Below, in pieces: positions 54,578-61,826 of a stretch of 64,000 bases of DNA; within the stretch, counting starts at the first letter, position 1; every line of letters starts with the position of its first letter. The stretch lies in the NCBI GenBank assembly GCA_016716535.1, contig JADJWD010000002.1, forward strand, positions 620,001-684,000. The letters run 5' to 3'. Under the pieces are notes generated by a model. It searched no databases, was not told the DNA's origin, and saw nothing but the letters and a program-made list of their open reading frames with translations. The translations under genes were made by a program, and so were the position numbers. The DNA is from Betaproteobacteria bacterium (GTDB lineage: Bacteria; Pseudomonadota; Gammaproteobacteria; Burkholderiales; Burkholderiaceae_C).

Positions 54578-55676
54578 AGACGCGCCCGTCGTCGCCGGAG
54601 TGGCGCCGGCGCCGATGCCGCAACAACTGCGGCCGGTCATCGACGCAGCACGCGGCATCGATGAACTCGCCGACGCCGCGGCGCGGATTCCACCGGCTGC
54701 GGCCGCGGTCGTCGCCGGTTGGCGCGACCGCTCGGCCACCGATGCCCAAGACGTGCAAGCGTTGACGAGTCTCGTCAGCGGCCTGAACGACGAAGTCACG
54801 CGCCGCGTCGTGCAGGCGCTGGCCGCCGAGTGCGGCGTCGACCTCGGCCAGGCGTGCTGGCTCACCTTCGGCTCGCAGGCGCGCGGCGAGCAGACGCTCG
54901 TCACCGACCAGGACAACGGCCTCGTCTTCGCTGCCGACGGCGAGGCCGAGGCCGCGGCGCGCCGGCCGGCCTGGCAGGCCTTCGGCCGGCGGGTCAACGA
55001 CGCGCTGGCACGCTGCGGCTACGCGCTGTGCGACGGCCTCGTGATGGCCGGGCAGCCGCTGTGCTGCCTGAGCCCGGCCGAGTGGTGCGCGCGCTTCGAG
55101 CACTGGATGGCGCACGGCAGCGGCAACGACCTCTTTGCCGCGCGCATCTACTTCGACCTGCGGCCGCTGGCCGGCAACACCGCGCTGGCGCGTCCGCTCG
55201 TCGAGTTGCTGCGTTCGCCGGCGGCGGCGGTGCCGCGCTTCGTCAAGCAGATGGCCGACATCGTGTTGTGCAACCACGTGCCGCTGAACTGGCTCGGCCA
55301 AGTGGTGACGACCGCGCGCGAGGGCCAGCCGATGTTCGACCTGAAGATGAGCGGCACGGCGCTCTTCGTCGACGCCGGCCGGCTGTGGGCGCTGGCGCAC
55401 CGGCTCGACGAGGTCGGCACGGCGCCGCGGCTGCGCGCAGCGGCGCACGCGCTGCGCGTGCCGGCGCCGGAGGCAGCCGAGTGGGAGGCGGGCTTCCAGG
55501 CGCTGCAGAAGCTGCGGCTCGATGCGCAACGGCGCGTGCTTGGCAGCGCGGCGGCGCCGCAGCGCGCCTGGGTGCGCTGGGCCGACCTCGGCGAAGACGC
55601 GCGGCGCGACCTGAAGCGGGCGCTGCGCGCCGCGCGCCTGGTGCAGCAGCGCATCACGCTCGACTACTGCCGCTGA
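54564..55676 (+). CDS. Stand-alone DUF294 nucleotidyltransferase-like protein
   Basis: 370 residues. The core motif FGSQARGEQTLVTDQDNGLVF matches the metal-binding GS...DQD site of the larger paralogue at 45704. Further shared segments include CCLSPAEWCARFEHWMAHG, ARIYFDLRPLAG and VPLNWLG. It lacks the cNMP and CBS domains and has instead a roughly 100-residue helical N-terminus. It overlaps the sensor-exonuclease gene by 14 bp, so the two are translationally coupled and probably work together. Enzyme substrate is unknown. Confidence 0.88.
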   Translation: MRPTEDAPVVAGVAPAPMPQQLRPVIDAARGIDELADAAARIPPAAAAVVAGWRDRSATDAQDVQALTSLVSGLNDEVTRRVVQALAAECGVDLGQACWLTFGSQARGEQTLVTDQDNGLVFAADGEAEAAARRPAWQAFGRRVNDALARCGYALCDGLVMAGQPLCCLSPAEWCARFEHWMAHGSGNDLFAARIYFDLRPLAGNTALARPLVELLRSPAAAVPRFVKQMADIVLCNHVPLNWLGQVVTTAREGQPMFDLKMSGTALFVDAGRLWALAHRLDEVGTAPRLRAAAHALRVPAPEAAEWEAGFQALQKLRLDAQRRVLGSAAAPQRAWVRWADLGEDARRDLKRALRAARLVQQRITLDYCR

Positions 55677-55966
55677 CGCGTCACGCCGGACGCTGCGTGC
55701 GGCGGCGCGGCGGTGCGGCGGTGCGGCGGCATCGTGGTGCAGTGCATCAGGTCTCGCGCACGCTACGTCCGAGGGTAAGCACGGGGGCGGGTTACCCGGT
55801 AGCGGCTCCCTTCTGTCAGAAGACCGTAAGGCGCTGCCGCAAACCTGAGAACCGGTCCGATGCGACGGGATGGGGTTGCGTGCAAACGCACCTTCATGGA
55901 AGCAGCGGACGAGACAACCCACCGGCCCGGCACGGGCCCACGCGATAACGAAAGGGGTACAGCGCT
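55677..55966 (+). promoter_or_regulatory. 290-bp control region before the DUF4212/symporter pair
   Basis: No coding frame was seen. It holds a GCGGCGGTGCGGCGGT short tandem repeat (about 55703-55730) and an interrupted inverted repeat 55762-55803. That repeat has GCTAC..GGGTAA on the left and GTTACCC..GTAGC on the right. A 13-bp palindrome CTTCTG-T-CAGAAG lies at 55810-55822, and TGCGT-GCAA-ACGCA at 55877-55890. Several operator-like palindromes close together suggest regulated symporter expression. No clear sigma70 -10 or sigma54 site was found. Confidence 0.45.
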
Positions 55967-56224
55967 ATGCAGGTGAGTGAGACCCACCGGCACTACTGGC
56001 AGAAGAACCTCAGGATGACGGCCATCCTGATGGTCATCTGGTTCGTGGTGACCTTCGTCGTCGGCTATTTCGCCCGCGACCTGAACTTCAACTTCTTCGG
56101 CTGGCCGTTCAGCTTCTGGGTCGGTGCCCAGGGGGCGCTCGTGGTCTACGTGGCCATCATCGCCTACTACGCGCACTACATGAACAAGCTCGACCGCGAG
56201 CACGGCGTCGCCGAGGAGGAATGA
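55967..56224 (+). CDS. DUF4212 small symporter subunit
   Basis: 85 residues with two membrane helices (MTAILMVIWFVVTFVVGYF and FSFWVGAQGALVVYVAIIAYY). The aromatic N-terminus HRHYWQKNLRM and the motif FNFFGWPFSFW are typical of the DUF4212/TIGR03647 small subunit found directly before VC_2705-type symporters. A strong AAAGGGG ribosome site precedes ATG 55967. It likely forms a complex with the next gene product, 1 bp downstream. Confidence 0.93.
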   Translation: MQVSETHRHYWQKNLRMTAILMVIWFVVTFVVGYFARDLNFNFFGWPFSFWVGAQGALVVYVAIIAYYAHYMNKLDREHGVAEEE

Positions 56225-56225
56225 C

Positions 56226-58349
56226 ATGGCAGGCACATTCGAACACGGCAGCGGCTACTCCGCCGCCGACCGGGCGGCGTTCAAGAAGCAGCTCAACAAG
56301 GTGTACGGCTGGTACGCCGGCGGCTTCATCGTCTTCGTCATCATCATCGCCATCGCCGAGCAGATGGGCATGGGCCGGGGTGCCATCGGCATCACGTTCC
56401 TGCTTGCCACCGTGGCGCTGTACGCCGGCATCGGCGTGATGAGCCGCACCAGCGACGCCAGCGAGTACTACGTCGCCGGCCGCCGCGTGCCGGCCGTCTA
56501 CAACGGCATGGCCACCGGCGCCGACTGGATGAGCGCGGCGTCGTTCATCGGCATGGCCGGCACGCTGTACCTCACGGGCTACAGCGGCCTGGCGTTCATC
56601 ATGGGCTGGACGGGCGGCTACTGCCTGGTGGCGCTGTTCCTGGCGCCGTACCTGCGCAAGTTCGGCCAGTTCACGATCCCCGACTTCCTGGGTGCGCGCT
56701 ACGAGGGCAACCTCGTGCGCTTCCTGGGCATTCTGGCGGCGATCCTGTGCTCGTTCACGTACGTCGTGGCGCAGATCTACGGCGTGGGCATCATCACGAC
56801 GCGCCTGTCGGGCCTGGCGTTCGAGATCGGCATCTTCGTCGGCCTGGGCGGCATCCTGGTCTGCTCGTTCCTCGGCGGCATGCGCGCGGTCACGTGGACG
56901 CAGGTGGCGCAGTACATCATTCTGATCATTGCCTACCTGATCCCGCTGGTGTGGCTGTCGGTCAAGCAGACCAACGTGCCGGTGCCGCAGCTCATCTACG
57001 GCATGCAGCTCCAGAAGGTGACCGAGCGCGAGAAGCAGCTGATCGACGACCCGAAGGAAAAGGAAGTCATCGCTGTCTTCAAGAGCCAGTCCGATGCGCT
57101 GGCCGCGAAGCTGAAGGACATCCCGACGGCACTCGCTGCCGACCGCGCCGCGGCGCAGAAGAAGGTCGACGACCTGAAGGCCGCCAGCGCCCCGCTGGCC
57201 GAGGTGCAGGCGGCCGAGAAGGCGCTGGCCGCGGTGCCCAAGGACGAGGCGGCGGCGAAGACGGCGTGGACGGCGGCCAAGGCGGGCGCGGACGCGCGCT
57301 CGCGGCCGCTGGGCGGCATGCCGCGCCACGCCAACCAGTTCGCGGGCGACCCGAACGGCGACGCCGCGGCGAAGAAGACCTTTGACGAATCGCGGCGCAA
57401 CTTCCTGGCGCTGATCTTCTGCCTGATGGTCGGCACGGCCGCGCTGCCGCACATCCTGATGCGCTACTACACGACGCCGTCGGTGAAGGAGGCGCGCGAG
57501 TCGGTCACCTGGTCGCTGTTCTTCATCTTCTTGCTGTACTTCTCGGCGCCGGCGCTGGCGGTGCTGGTGAAGTACGAGATGTTCACGATGGTCGTCGGCA
57601 CGCCGTTCGACAAGCTGCCCGAGTGGATCACGGCGTGGAACCGCGTCGACCCGGCGCTCTTGTCGGTCAGCGACGTGAACAAGGACGGCATCCTGCAGCT
57701 CGGTGAACTGCGCATCGGCGGCGACATCATCGTGCTGGCGACGCCGGCGATCGGCGGCCTGCCTTACGTGATCTCGGGCATGGTGGCCGCCGGCGGCCTG
57801 GCGGCGGCGCTGTCCACTGCGGACGGCCTGCTGCTGACCATCGCCAACGCGCTCAGCCACGACCTGTACTACAAGATGATCGACCCGAACGCGCCGACGG
57901 CGCGCCGCGTCATGATCTCCAAGATCCTGCTGCTGGTCGTGGCCCTGCTCGCGGCGATGGTGGCGTCGCAGAAGCCGGCGGACATCCTGTTCCTGGTTTC
58001 GGCGGCGTTCTCGTTCGCGGCCGCGGCGTTCTTCCCGGCGCTGACGCTCGGCATCTTCTGGAAGCGGGCCACCAAGTGGGGCGCGGCGCTGGGCATGATT
58101 TCCGGCCTCGGCATCACGTTCTACTACATGGTGACGACGCAACCGTGGCTGCGCGGCATCTTCGGCGTGACGAGCCCGATCGCCGACAACATCTGGTGGG
58201 GCATCCAGCCGATCTCGGCCGGTGTCTTCGGCGTGCCGCTGGGCTTCGCGGTGATCATCATCGTCAGCCTCTTCACGCCGGCCCCGAAGGCCGAGATCCA
58301 GGAGCTGATCGAGCACGTGCGTTACCCGAACCTGAAGCCGGCGCGCTGA
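56226..58349 (+). CDS. Sodium:solute symporter, VC_2705 subfamily (acetate/monocarboxylate-type)
   Basis: A 707-residue SLC5-family symporter related to ActP. Core SSS motifs are YYVAGRRVPAVYNGMATGADWMSAASFIG and GLAAALSTADGLLLTIANALSHD. It is longer than ActP (about 550). A charged Ala/Lys/Asp-rich coiled-coil segment (about residues 262-385) is inserted between helices. A loop at residues 483-494 (DVNKDGILQLGE) is a perfect EF-hand calcium loop. Substrate is inferred from family membership only. A strong terminator follows. Confidence 0.92.
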   Translation: MAGTFEHGSGYSAADRAAFKKQLNKVYGWYAGGFIVFVIIIAIAEQMGMGRGAIGITFLLATVALYAGIGVMSRTSDASEYYVAGRRVPAVYNGMATGADWMSAASFIGMAGTLYLTGYSGLAFIMGWTGGYCLVALFLAPYLRKFGQFTIPDFLGARYEGNLVRFLGILAAILCSFTYVVAQIYGVGIITTRLSGLAFEIGIFVGLGGILVCSFLGGMRAVTWTQVAQYIILIIAYLIPLVWLSVKQTNVPVPQLIYGMQLQKVTEREKQLIDDPKEKEVIAVFKSQSDALAAKLKDIPTALAADRAAAQKKVDDLKAASAPLAEVQAAEKALAAVPKDEAAAKTAWTAAKAGADARSRPLGGMPRHANQFAGDPNGDAAAKKTFDESRRNFLALIFCLMVGTAALPHILMRYYTTPSVKEARESVTWSLFFIFLLYFSAPALAVLVKYEMFTMVVGTPFDKLPEWITAWNRVDPALLSVSDVNKDGILQLGELRIGGDIIVLATPAIGGLPYVISGMVAAGGLAAALSTADGLLLTIANALSHDLYYKMIDPNAPTARRVMISKILLLVVALLAAMVASQKPADILFLVSAAFSFAAAAFFPALTLGIFWKRATKWGAALGMISGLGITFYYMVTTQPWLRGIFGVTSPIADNIWWGIQPISAGVFGVPLGFAVIIIVSLFTPAPKAEIQELIEHVRYPNLKPAR
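57672..57707 (+). other. EF-hand calcium-binding loop encoded in the symporter
   Basis: The 12 residues DVNKDGILQLGE have Asp at position 1, Asn at 3, Asp at 5, Gly at 6, a hydrophobic residue at 8 and Glu at 12, the canonical EF-hand ligand set. It lies in an extramembrane loop between two helices. Only one loop is evident; no second EF hand was seen. Confidence 0.7.
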
Positions 58350-58402
58350 GGCGCAGTCCGTCTGACAGGTGAATGGCAGCGTCCCGCGAGGGGCGCTGCC
58401 GG

Positions 58403-58440
58403 GCCGGCCCCCGGGGTGACTCGGGGGCCGGCTTCGCTTC
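58403..58440 (+). terminator. Intrinsic terminator after the symporter
   Basis: A perfect 11-bp GC-rich stem, GCCGGCCCCCG (58403-58413) with CGGGGGCCGGC (58422-58432), has an 8-nt loop and is followed by TTCGCTTCT. It separates the symporter from the rpsF operon. Confidence 0.75.
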
Positions 58441-58446
58441 TACGGC

Positions 58447-58452
58447 TATACT
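58447..58452 (+). promoter_or_regulatory. Candidate -10 element of the rpsF operon
   Basis: TATACT, a five-of-six match to the consensus, lies just after the terminator. Expected transcription start is near 58459, giving a leader of about 95 nt that contains the paired hairpins at 58471-58538. Confidence 0.5.
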
Positions 58453-58470
58453 CCGCAGCTTTTCCACCTT

Positions 58471-58538
58471 GCCGCCCCCACCCCCACGACGCCCATCGGG
58501 GGGCGGCTTCCGACGCACCTTGCGGTGCACCTTCGGAA
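58471..58538 (+). ncRNA. Structured rpsF leader, candidate S6:S18 autoregulatory element
   Basis: Two adjacent hairpins. The first pairs GCCGCCCCC (58471-58479) with GGGGGCGGC (58499-58507). The second has an outer stem TTCCGA/TCGGAA (58508-58513, 58533-58538) and an inner stem GCACC/GGTGC (58515-58519, 58524-58528). A one-sided ACCT bulge (58529-58532) separates the two stems. rpsF leaders in many bacteria carry a bulged stem recognised by the S6:S18 pair. This has the right place and general shape, and both rpsF and rpsR lie in the operon. Confidence 0.55.
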
Positions 58539-58554
58539 TCCACAAGGAGTGTTC

Positions 58555-58920
58555 ATGCGTCACTACGAGATCGTGCTCTTGATCCACCCGGATCAGAGCG
58601 AACAGGTTCCGGCCATGCTGGAGCGCTACAAGGGCCTGGTCACCGCCGCCGGCGGCAAGGTGCACCGGGTCGAGGACTGGGGCCGGCGCCAGCTGGCCTA
58701 CATGATCCAGAAGCTCGCGAAGGCGCACTACCTGTGCCTGAACATCGAGTGCAGCAACGAGACGCTGGCCGAACTCGAGACGGGCTTTCGCTTCAACGAC
58801 GCCGTGCTGCGCCACCTCACCGTGCTCAAGAGCAAGGCCGAGACGACGCCGTCGGTGATGATGAAGGCCGTCGAGCGCGAGGAAGCGCGCAAGGAGCGCC
58901 AGGAGGCCGCTGCCGCCTGA
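58555..58920 (+). CDS. rpsF: 30S ribosomal protein S6
   Basis: 121 residues. MRHYEIVLLIHPDQSEQVPAM, the RRQLAYMIQKLAKAHY strand-helix and FRFNDAVLRHL are the S6 signatures; the tail is Glu/Ala-rich. S6 binds S18 on the 30S platform. ATG 58555 has AAGGAG 7-12 bp upstream, and the earlier open frame lies in the structured leader. It heads rpsF-priB-rpsR-rplI. Confidence 0.98.
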   Translation: MRHYEIVLLIHPDQSEQVPAMLERYKGLVTAAGGKVHRVEDWGRRQLAYMIQKLAKAHYLCLNIECSNETLAELETGFRFNDAVLRHLTVLKSKAETTPSVMMKAVEREEARKERQEAAAA

Positions 58921-58984
58921 TGGCGGTGCGCCCGCGGCACCGGCACGGCCAAGAGAACGGGAAGACGGCGGAAGCTGCCGCCGC

Positions 58985-59296
58985 ATGAACCGCTTCCTGC
59001 TCTCGGGCTCGCTGGTGCAACGCTCGGCGATGCGCTACACCCCCGCCGGCCTGCCGGCCCTGGACCTGGTGCTGAAGCACGAGTCCACGGTCAGCGAAGA
59101 CGGCCAGCCCCGCAAGGTCTCGATGGAGATGCGCGCGGTGGCGATCGGGGCGGTGACGCAGCCGCTGACAGCGCTGGCGCTGGGCGAGGACGGCGAGTTC
59201 GCCGGCTTCGTGACCAGCACCCGCAACGGGCGCGGCCTCTTGTTCCACATCACCTCGGTCGACGCCGGCGCGAAAGACACCGCCGGCGGCGATTGA
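58985..59296 (+). CDS. priB: Primosomal replication protein N
   Basis: A 103-residue single OB-fold protein that binds ssDNA and assists PriA in restarting stalled forks. The OB-fold pattern LLSGSLVQRSAMRYTPAGLPALDLVLKHES is clear and its length is typical. Its place between rpsF and rpsR is the standard one in beta- and gammaproteobacteria, and dnaB, which the primosome loads, lies downstream. Confidence 0.94.
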   Translation: MNRFLLSGSLVQRSAMRYTPAGLPALDLVLKHESTVSEDGQPRKVSMEMRAVAIGAVTQPLTALALGEDGEFAGFVTSTRNGRGLLFHITSVDAGAKDTAGGD

Positions 59297-59338
59297 ACCC
59301 ACCACGTATCTCGTACCCATTTCGTCAGGAGTTCCAAC

Positions 59339-59629
59339 ATGCCCCCACCCCGTGGCAAAGGCCGTTTCGGCAAGGACAAGCGCCCGAAGCGCAACTCACA
59401 ATCGCTGCTGTTCCGCAGGAAGCGCTTCTGCCGCTTCACCGTCGCGAAGGTCGAGGAGATCGACTACAAGGACGTCGACGTGCTGCGCGACTTCATCAGC
59501 GAGAACGGCAAGATCACCCCGGCCCGCCTGACCGGCACGCGCGCGTACTACCAGCGCCAGCTCACGACGGCGATCAAGCGCGCGCGCTACCTGGCGCTGC
59601 TGCCGTACTCCGACCAGCACAAGGTCTGA
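59339..59629 (+). CDS. rpsR: 30S ribosomal protein S18
   Basis: 96 residues. The core FCRFTVAKVEEIDYKDVDVL, GKITPARLTGTRA and QRQLTTAIKRARYLALLPY are conserved. The basic N-terminus (PPPRGKGRFGKDKRPKRNS) is somewhat longer than in E. coli. The first Cys of the core may be the zinc-free type. CAGGAG upstream of ATG 59339. It pairs with S6 in the ribosome and in the presumed leader control. Confidence 0.97.
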   Translation: MPPPRGKGRFGKDKRPKRNSQSLLFRRKRFCRFTVAKVEEIDYKDVDVLRDFISENGKITPARLTGTRAYYQRQLTTAIKRARYLALLPYSDQHKV

Positions 59630-59654
59630 CGACCCGAGCGCAGGAGCACATCCC

Positions 59655-60107
59655 ATGCAAGTCATTCTTCTGGAGAAGGTCGGCAAGCTCGGCAACCTCG
59701 GCGACGTCGTCAAGGTCAAGGACGGCTTTGCCCGCAACTACCTGATCCCCACCAAGCTGGCGCGCCGTGCCACCGAGGCGGCGATCAAGGAGTTCGAGAC
59801 CAAGCGCGCCGATCTCGAAAAGGCCGCGCAGGCCAAGCTCGACGCGGCCAAGTCGCTGGGCGAGCAGCTCAACGGCAAGACCGTGCGCATCGTGCAGAAG
59901 GCCGGTGTCGACGGGCGCCTGTTCGGCTCGGTCACCCACTTCGACATCGCCGAGGGCCTGGGCAAGATGGGCCTCGTGGTGCACAAGTCGCAGGTGCGCC
60001 TGCCCAGCGGGCCGCTGAAGACGGTGGGCGAGCACGCTGTCACCGTCTCGCCGCACGGCGACGTGTCGGCCGAGGTCACCGTGCAGGTGGTGGCGCAGGT
60101 CGACTGA
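59655..60107 (+). CDS. rplI: 50S ribosomal protein L9
   Basis: 150 residues. An N-terminal RNA-binding domain (MQVILLEKVGKLGNLGDVV with KDGFARNYLIPTKLA) and a long connecting helix lead to a C-terminal domain (GRLFGSVTHFDIAEGL). L9 sits at the L1 stalk base. It is last in the rpsF operon and followed by a terminator. Confidence 0.98.
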   Translation: MQVILLEKVGKLGNLGDVVKVKDGFARNYLIPTKLARRATEAAIKEFETKRADLEKAAQAKLDAAKSLGEQLNGKTVRIVQKAGVDGRLFGSVTHFDIAEGLGKMGLVVHKSQVRLPSGPLKTVGEHAVTVSPHGDVSAEVTVQVVAQVD

Positions 60108-60128
60108 CGCGCCGCGCTGCATGTCGAC

Positions 60129-60155
60129 AAGGCCGGCCGCGTGCCGGCCTTTTTC
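60129..60155 (+). terminator. Intrinsic terminator after rplI
   Basis: AAGGCCGGC (60129-60137) pairs perfectly with GCCGGCCTT (60143-60151) around a 5-nt loop. The right arm runs into a TTTTT tract. This is the most classical Rho-independent terminator in the window. Confidence 0.85.
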
Positions 60156-60292
60156 ATGGGCCTCTCGACCCGCGCGTGCCCGGTCGAACGGCTCGCATCC
60201 ACCCGTGCGACGATTTCCCAAGCGTGGTCACCGTCGCTCCACAGGTCTTTCCACAGGCGGCGCGCGCCGGCGCCGCTACGATCCACTTCACG

Positions 60293-61699
60293 ATGAGCAC
60301 GCGATTCGAATCCAACGAGCTGCCGGGCACGACACGCGACGACGAGATCGCCCGCTTGCGCGTGCCACCGCATTCGGTGGAAGGCGAGCAGAGCGTGCTC
60401 GGCGGCCTGCTGCTGGACAACCTCGCGTGGGACCGTGCGGCCGACCTGCTGACCGAAAGCGACTTCTACCGCTTCGAGCACCGGCTGATCTTCGGCGCCA
60501 TCGCCGCGCTCGTGCAGGCGGGCAAGCCGGCCGACGTCATCACCGTCTTCGAGCGCCTGCAATCGATCGGCAAGGCCGACGACTGCGGCGGCCTCGCGTA
60601 CCTCAACGCGCTGGCGCAAAGCGTGCCGAGCGCGGCCAACATGCGCCGCTACGCGGAGATCGTGCGCGAGCGCGCGATCCTGAGGAAGCTCATCGCCGCC
60701 AGCGACGAGATCGCCACCGCCGCGTTCAACACGCAGGGCCGCGCGGTGGCGCAGGTGCAGGACGAGGCCGAGGCGAAGATCCTGAAGATCGGCGAGGAGG
60801 GCGCGCGCCAGCGCCAGGGCTTCCAGAGCATCGACAAGCTCGTCGTCGCGCTCTTGGACCGCGTCAACGAGCTGCACGACAACGGCGCCGAGGACGTGAC
60901 CGGCGTGCGCACCGGCTACTTCGACCTCGACCGCGACACCGCCGGGCTGCAAAAGGGCGACCTCATCGTGCTCGCGGCGCGCCCGTCGATGGGCAAGACG
61001 GCGTTCGTGCTGAACATCGCCGAGCACGTCGCGGTCAAGGAGGAACTGCCGGTCGTCGTCTTCTCGATGGAAATGGGCGCCTCGCAACTCGCCTTGCGGA
61101 TGGTCGGCAGCATCGGCCGCATCAACCAGCAGAACCTGCGCACCGGGCGGCTCGCCGACGACGAGTGGAGCCGGCTCGCCGAAGCGGTCGACAAGCTCTC
61201 GAAGGCGCACGTCTTCATCGACGAGACGCCGGGCCTCACGGTGGCCGAGCTGCGCGCGCGTGCGCGGCGCATGGCGCGCCAGCTGGGCGGCCTCGGCCTC
61301 ATCTGCATCGACTATCTGCAGCTGATGAGCGGCTCGGGCGGCAGTGAAGAGAACCGGGCCACCGAACTGGGCGAGATCTCGCGCGGCCTGAAGGCGCTGG
61401 CCAAGGAGCTGCAATGCCCGGTGATCGCGCTGTCGCAGCTCAACCGCAGCGTCGAGAGCCGCAACGACAAGCGGCCGATGATGAGCGACCTGCGCGAGTC
61501 GGGCGCCATCGAGCAGGACGCCGACGTCATCCTCTTCATCTACCGCGACGACTACTACGTCAAGGAGAGCAAGGAGCCGGGCGTGGCCGAAATCATCATC
61601 GCCAAGCAGCGCAACGGCCCGGTGGGCACCGTGAAGCTGACGTTCCTGAAGCCGCTGACGCGCTTCGAGAACCGCGCGCCGGAGGGCGCGGAGTACTGA
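60293..61699 (+). CDS. dnaB: Replicative DNA helicase DnaB
   Basis: 468 residues. An N-terminal helical domain (LRVPPHSVEGEQSVLGGLLLDN) precedes a RecA-like motor. Walker A lies at about 229-236 (ARPSMGKT), Walker B-like in LICIDYLQLMSG, and a late motif is DLRESGAIEQDADVI. It unwinds DNA ahead of the replisome. ATG 60293 gives the standard N-terminus. The frame is open to 60176, but the extra segment has no homology and carries a TACGAT (60277-60282) that could be a -10. rplI-dnaB order is conserved. Confidence 0.97.
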   Translation: MSTRFESNELPGTTRDDEIARLRVPPHSVEGEQSVLGGLLLDNLAWDRAADLLTESDFYRFEHRLIFGAIAALVQAGKPADVITVFERLQSIGKADDCGGLAYLNALAQSVPSAANMRRYAEIVRERAILRKLIAASDEIATAAFNTQGRAVAQVQDEAEAKILKIGEEGARQRQGFQSIDKLVVALLDRVNELHDNGAEDVTGVRTGYFDLDRDTAGLQKGDLIVLAARPSMGKTAFVLNIAEHVAVKEELPVVVFSMEMGASQLALRMVGSIGRINQQNLRTGRLADDEWSRLAEAVDKLSKAHVFIDETPGLTVAELRARARRMARQLGGLGLICIDYLQLMSGSGGSEENRATELGEISRGLKALAKELQCPVIALSQLNRSVESRNDKRPMMSDLRESGAIEQDADVILFIYRDDYYVKESKEPGVAEIIIAKQRNGPVGTVKLTFLKPLTRFENRAPEGAEY

Positions 61700-61747
61700 G
61701 GTGGCGTGAAAGGCGGCGAGGGCTGGCCGCCTTGCGGTCGGCGGCAA

Positions 61748-61767
61748 GACTGTATAGATTTACAGTA
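61748..61767 (+). promoter_or_regulatory. Near-consensus LexA (SOS) box
   Basis: CTGT-ATAGATTT-ACAG (61750-61765) matches the CTGT-N8-ACAG LexA consensus exactly in both arms, with TA on the right flank. It overlaps a TATAGA -10 candidate and ends at an in-frame ATG (61767). It should repress the following radical SAM gene until DNA damage. Confidence 0.8.
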
Positions 61768-61826
61768 TGCCGCCCGGTTCGGCCAAGCCGCCACCTTCTC
61801 CGTCCTCTCCGCCCACCGCCGTCCCG

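Noticed and set aside
55930..55960. Sigma54 promoter before DUF4212 (GGCACG-like sequence near 55927)
   Set aside because: The -12 element TTGC is missing at the required spacing.
60176..60292. 39-residue N-terminal extension of DnaB
   Set aside because: No similarity to the family, no ribosome site, and it covers a plausible -10 and the rplI-dnaB gap.
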